Of a DNA stretch of 64,000 bases, positions 26,601 to 32,600 are shown piece after piece. This DNA comes from Siphonodentalium dalli (lineage: Eukaryota; Mollusca; Scaphopoda; Gadilida; Siphonodentaliidae): NCBI GenBank assembly GCA_032622095.1, contig CP136069.1, forward strand, positions 40,276,194 to 40,340,193. The letters are read 5' to 3'. Made by a program: the position numbers and the translations under genes. The notes beneath the pieces were generated by a model. It made no database searches. It was given only the letters and a program-made list of their open reading frames with translations, and was not told where the DNA came from. Positions within the stretch are counted from its first letter, which is position 1. Each line of letters starts with the position of its first letter.

Positions 26601-29600
26601 GGATCGATACCCCCTCAGGAGCTGATCAGTTTCATGTCTGGCGTGTTCAGAAAGGCTGGTGTGAAGCACAGTGTGGAAACAGAGACCGTGTTCGTGAGTG
26701 AAATTGAGGCTGATATTAATGGCGCCAAACTGAACCTTTGCTGCTTGTCCATTGAAGATGTGCCATTCATCATTGTCGAGTCTTCATCCCATAAGAAATT
26801 ACGCAACAAGGCATACGAAGAAGCAGCAAAATTGATGTGCGAAAAATCTAAGGATGCTTTATGTGATGTTAGATGCGAGACGCTTGAGCAGAAAATTGAG
26901 GATATGGGAGCCCATAAGTGTGCCAGCGCGGATCTTACGATGAAAGAAAAATTTAAGAAATTAAAAGATGTTGTCCTTGCTGTTTTCCAGAATTCCAATA
27001 GTCTCGCCGAACCTGGAAAAACGCTCAATACTGTCCTTGATTATGTCACTCATTTGAAGCATCAGTTTAAGTTTGAGAAGATCACATTTCCAGGGCCAGA
27101 TTTCAACAAGGTAAGAGTGATCTTGTTTCTTGAGGGAACACCGGTTGCGTTCGCTATGGGCGATGGCAGAAAGGTCACTAAACGAGCCTGTTGTATGTAT
27201 GCATTGAATAGCATCGTCAACAAATCTATCGAGGATCTGATGAGTGGGTTGAACTTGGACGATCTTCTGCCGCAGTTTACAAACAGAGCCATTACTATGG
27301 GACGAGTCCCAGCAGACTACATAAAGTCATTGAGCATGGAGAAGAGACTAAATGCCGTTGCCGAACACATAAAGAAGAAGGCTACGACTCTTCGACTATA
27401 TAAGTCTTTAGTCAATGCCGGTTTGACTACAAATTATGTGTTCAAGAAAAATGACATGGGAGGAGTCTATTGCAAGCTATATTTAGAAAATATGATGTTG
27501 TCCTCAGCTTATGGTTGCTTTGCAGACCATGCAAGGGACAAATGCAAGAAAATGGTTATTGATATGTTGCTGACAAAGCCTATTACAGAGTTGATGACTT
27601 CAGCGAATGTTGTCTCAGGAGACTTCAAGGATGATGTTGGCATTCGTGTCATGAGCATACAAAACAAAGGGGAGACAAATTTAAATGCTTTGTTGAGCAT
27701 CGGAGCAGAAGCGATAGACATGGAAGGGTCAAAGTCATTGGTTATTATAAAGCCATCACATAGCAAGGCACCTTCTGCTCAAAAGATCCTATGTCGCAGT
27801 GCCACCAGATGCTGTCTGCTTGTGAGATGGTTCATCTCTGATGCTAAGAAACCACCTTACAGGTAAATTAGTTGTTCGATGATAGACTTCCTTAGCTACT
27901 GGTCAGGGACCAGCCTAGAGGCGACTTGGGAGACATCTTCTCCACAAAATATGCCATTTCTTCCTATTTTTGTCCCAAGGAGAAGTGACTTCTCTCTCAT
28001 ATACCATATGCACATGTCCCAACATCATATTTAAAGTATATTTATTAATTATAATGGTTTTCTTATTTGCTATAATGGTTTTATAAATGGGGTATTGTGT
28101 TACATAATACGGGGTGGGGGGTGTACATTATTGTACAACAGTCCCAGGCAACAATTAGTTAATCGAGATGTAGATATTTACAATTGAGCGTAGTTCAGAC
28201 TATGTTTTCTCTCAATGTTAGTACAATACTACATTCCTCAGATTGGCATAGTGCCTGAGTACTCTTAACATCCTGGTGGGATATAATAAAATCCTTCCTC
28301 ATGCCCCAAATTTTCTTAAAAATTATGGGTCTATATTATGTATATTATATAATTTGCAGTCTTAATTGTACATTTGGGGATAAATAAGTCTCATTGCAAC
28401 AGTCTCACCTCTAGTTAATATGTGTTTTTCAGAGCCACTGTGATCGTGGAGGATCTTGAAATGGGCCACGGTGAAGCTGAAACTAAGACCCTCTGTCTGC
28501 AGAAAGCTTTCACTGAGGCACTGTGCTCCTTATACCAGACACAGCCAGTCTTACAGGTACACATATCATAAATATGCTTCATAGTCTCTCAATATCATAT
28601 TTTCAAGTGATCGATATATAGTCAAGTTCAGTTCTGATTAAAACTACTCAGACTCTAAAAGTACTGAGTCTGATGACAATGGGCAGAGGTTCCATTACTC
28701 CCAGCAGAAATTACGTAATTGCCAGCCAATCGCAATATCCTCAAGAACGCGAGGTAACCAATCAGGCGATAGTCACATGGAATCCCCAAGACTAGGGGAA
28801 TTCCTTCAGCTGGTGCCGATTGCAGTAAACCCCTCCCAATAGCACAATAACTTTTCCGCCGCATGGCTAATGTTTACAAATTCAGAGTCTTACGACAGCA
28901 AATTTAACATTTAGTACCGAATAATTTAGAAGTCGCAATGTCGTATATTTATTTAATTTCCCGCATATGATGTTAAATTCGAAATTAAACAAAGACAATA
29001 TTATTTTGTTTCGAGTCATAAACGCATTGAAAGTTTGTTAAACGTGATTAATCTCAGTTAAAATTATGTCACAAGGCGCAGAAGATATTCTGAGAGAAAG
29101 CGTAGCATCAATTCTCCCAGGAACTGGCATAATGAGTCTGTGGAAATAAAACTCTTCCGCGGAAATGAAATTGAAAATACATTATATCAATCAAAGCTTA
29201 TTTTTAAAGACAAATGTGGGAGGTGACATCATACTGCAGGGGGTTATTTATAGCGACAGTAATGCGACAGATAGCGGGTTTCATCAGACTCAGTACTTTT
29301 AGAGTCTGAGTATGGTTTTAATCAGAACTGAGTCAAGTTAAGGGGGCACAGACCCAGTATGAGTGTTCATTGCGTCAAATGTGCTTAATTCAGTGAGCAT
29401 GAACAAATTTCATTTCTCATCAAAATGGCTATGTATAGACCAGAATGATACATTGAGATGTCCCTTAACTCCGATCAAGCTTGATCATCGATCATGATTT
29501 TTGCCCATGTCAGGGTTCGAACTCAGGCCAACCTCGTCTCGCTCAGAATGTGATGATCGTATCTACGACCTAACCACCCAGCTACGGGGACATCCTAAAA

Positions 29601-32600
29601 ATGAAGTCCTTTCACCGAGTGTTGGGAAACGTATCAGTCTGAACATGGATTCGATTGATGACACAGAACAGATCTACCATTATTCCCCACACTATAATAA
29701 AATGGCATTCCTGGTTCTTTGTACATAAGGGTAAAATGACATTCCTTGTATCATATATGGGCAAGCCTTGAAATAGTGTGCCTGTCATTTAAAGAATGTG
29801 CATCACTAAAATCACCCTCTGGGGACCTCATTTTTCTTTGGCCTCATCTTCTGGGAAGTATCTATGGTCTCAAATTAATATTTTTTTAGTTACTTTTTCC
29901 CTTGTGTTCAGTATCTATATCCCCTCATTTTCAGTATATAAATTGCATAATCGGGGTGACTAATGGGTGAACATCACCAACTTCAACTGGGGAACTTTAA
30001 TGTGATCCTAGGTCTGCCATAGCTGTATAGGCCTAATTTGAATGAGGTTCCCAGAAGGTGAATTTGGTGATGCTAGCCCACTGTGCAGGATATTATCACT
30101 AAATTCGCCCTCTGGGGACCTCATTCTGCAAATGACAGACATGCTATTTCAAGGTTTGAGTAAATGCGAATGTTAGAGACACTAAATACAGGCTTTATGC
30201 TTAACGAGAGTCATTTTTTATGCCCAAACACCAAGTCAAGATGTTTACATTTTAATGAAGATCTACCAGACAACCCAAACAAGATATATATAGCAGATTG
30301 TAATCAAGTTGAATATTTGTTGCAAAGACATGCATTCTTATTTATCGAGAGCTAGTCTGAGCTACTAACTTCAGTTTTTGATTCATCAGCATTGGATATT
30401 CAGATAATCAGGCATGAAAACAGTTTGTGAACTCAACAGTTAGCCAGCTCGTTCACAAACTGTTTTCAAGCTCAGATCCCTGAATATCTAACTCACAGAG
30501 AATGTTTACCTCCTAAATTATTAATACCCACTGAACAGAATGGTTAACCCTTTCTTTACTAAATGGATTCCCCCACATATTTATGAAAGTGTTGATTGGA
30601 ATGATGTATTATTCATTTTGATGGGTGTTCAGGAAAACGGAACATTATTTTTGAAAGTATATATTGGAATTGTCTATTAATCGTTTGGATGGGTGTTCAG
30701 AAAAAAGGAGCTGGTGACAGATAGACGAAACGTCGAAAATATTATACAAGTTCCAAAGGATGCATATTCTTTGGTGGGAAATGTTGAGATAATAAGTTCC
30801 ACAAATGGCCTATGGCCTAAGTCATTGGGTATTTAGTAAAGAAAGGTTTAATATTCACTTTAACCCTTTACCCAACAGAAGGGCCCTGTGCCAATGCATT
30901 CTCTTATATATGCGAGTCGACCATAGGTCGCCTCGCATATATAAGAGAATGCATTGGCTTAACACATTAAAAATTATAAAATTGTTAAAGAATGTAAGAA
31001 AAAATGGTAAAAAGTGTTAAAAAAAGTTTTTTTTTTAGGCCAATGCATTCTCTTATATATGCGAGGCGACCTATGGTCGACTCGCATATATAAGAGAATG
31101 CATTGGCACAGGGCATAACTGTAACTATCACAATGTGGTCAAGGAGCCGGTTCCAATGATATCCATATTTGTATGGTTCTATTGAGACAGACCGAAGATA
31201 TTTTAGGCTGTTGAAGCTTTATTTGGCCGGTTTTGGCCGGTTTGTTGGGTAAAGGGTTAAATGACCGTATACTTTACAGTGGCATGGGTAGAGATTTGTG
31301 TAGGACTCATGTATTCAAGCCTTGAAATAGTGTGTCTGTCATTTGCAGAGTGAGGTCCCCAGAGGGTGAATTTAGTGATGCTACCCCACATAGCGGGCTA
31401 GCATCACCAAATTCACCCTCTGGAGACCTCATTCTGCTTAGGCCTCATCTTCTGGGAAGTATCTACAGTATCAAATTAACATTGTTTTTAGTTTTGGGAC
31501 TGTTTCCCCTTCTGGGAAGTTTCTATATCACCTAATTTGCAGCAGATAAAATGCATAATCGAGGTGCCCAATGGGTGAACATCACCAACTTCAACTAGGG
31601 AACTTCAATCTGATCCTAGGTCTACCATAGCAGTCGAGGGCCTAAGCAGAATGAGGTCCCCAGAGGGTGAATTTAGTTATGCTAGCCTGCTATGTGGGAT
31701 AGCGTCACTAAATTCACCCTCTGGGGACCTCATTCTGCAAATGACAGACACGCTATTTTCAGGCTTGGATATTATATTCTTGAAACAAGATGAGAGAAAT
31801 ATGACCATGATATTGTGCAAAAACAATGATCACCATTGCTTTATAATTCATCTTGTTAATGTTGGGGGGAAAACCTGTTTCACCAAAAAAACATATTTAG
31901 GAGATAAACATACCCTGTTGAGTTGTACATTCTGGGATTTGAGCAAGAAAACAGTTTTCATGCTCGAATCCCAGAATGTACAACGAAACAGGGTACGTTT
32001 ATCCATTGTAATTCAATCTAGCAATGAATTTGCAAAAAAACTGTATAAAAAGTATCATTTAGTCATTTTCATGACACGAATCGAGACTTTCATTTCGCCG
32101 TTGTCACCGTGCACAAATCATTGGGTTTGTTCATTGCGTTACTCGGAACACTGCTTTGTAACCATTTCCTGTGGGGCGGGTTGGCCCGTTTCGCTACTCC
32201 GTTCTGCGCCGATGAAATTGTACCGTGCCATGCACATTCAGATTTGATGCATGCTGAAGCAGCCGATGAACGGTATCTATAGACAACAACGCGCGGGTGT
32301 GCTCGTTTCGCTACTCGTTCTGCGCCGATGAAATTTGACCGTGCTACATTCAGATTTGATGCACGCTGAAGCGGCCGATGTCGGTGAATCGAAAACGAAA
32401 GTTAGCCGCACTCGGCCAATCAGAATGCTTGTTTTTAGTGACAAATACTCAATTGAATTACAATTAATTTTATTGTCTTAAAGTGATGTGAAACACTCCG
32501 GTATTGTGATCAAATAGAAATGGAAACAACATAGTTATTTTTGCAAATATTATATCCAAATTAACAACACACATACCGTCATTCTTATATATTATTATAT

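Noticed and set aside
26615-27766. Minus-strand frames opposite exon 13
   Set aside because: Shadows of the large coding exon on the plus strand.
29505-29591. Functional tRNA gene
   Set aside because: A and B boxes are present but the arms do not pair as a cloverleaf.
31651-32247. 198-codon plus-strand frame
   Set aside because: It starts inside a family B palindrome and runs through a hairpin; no domain or splice support.
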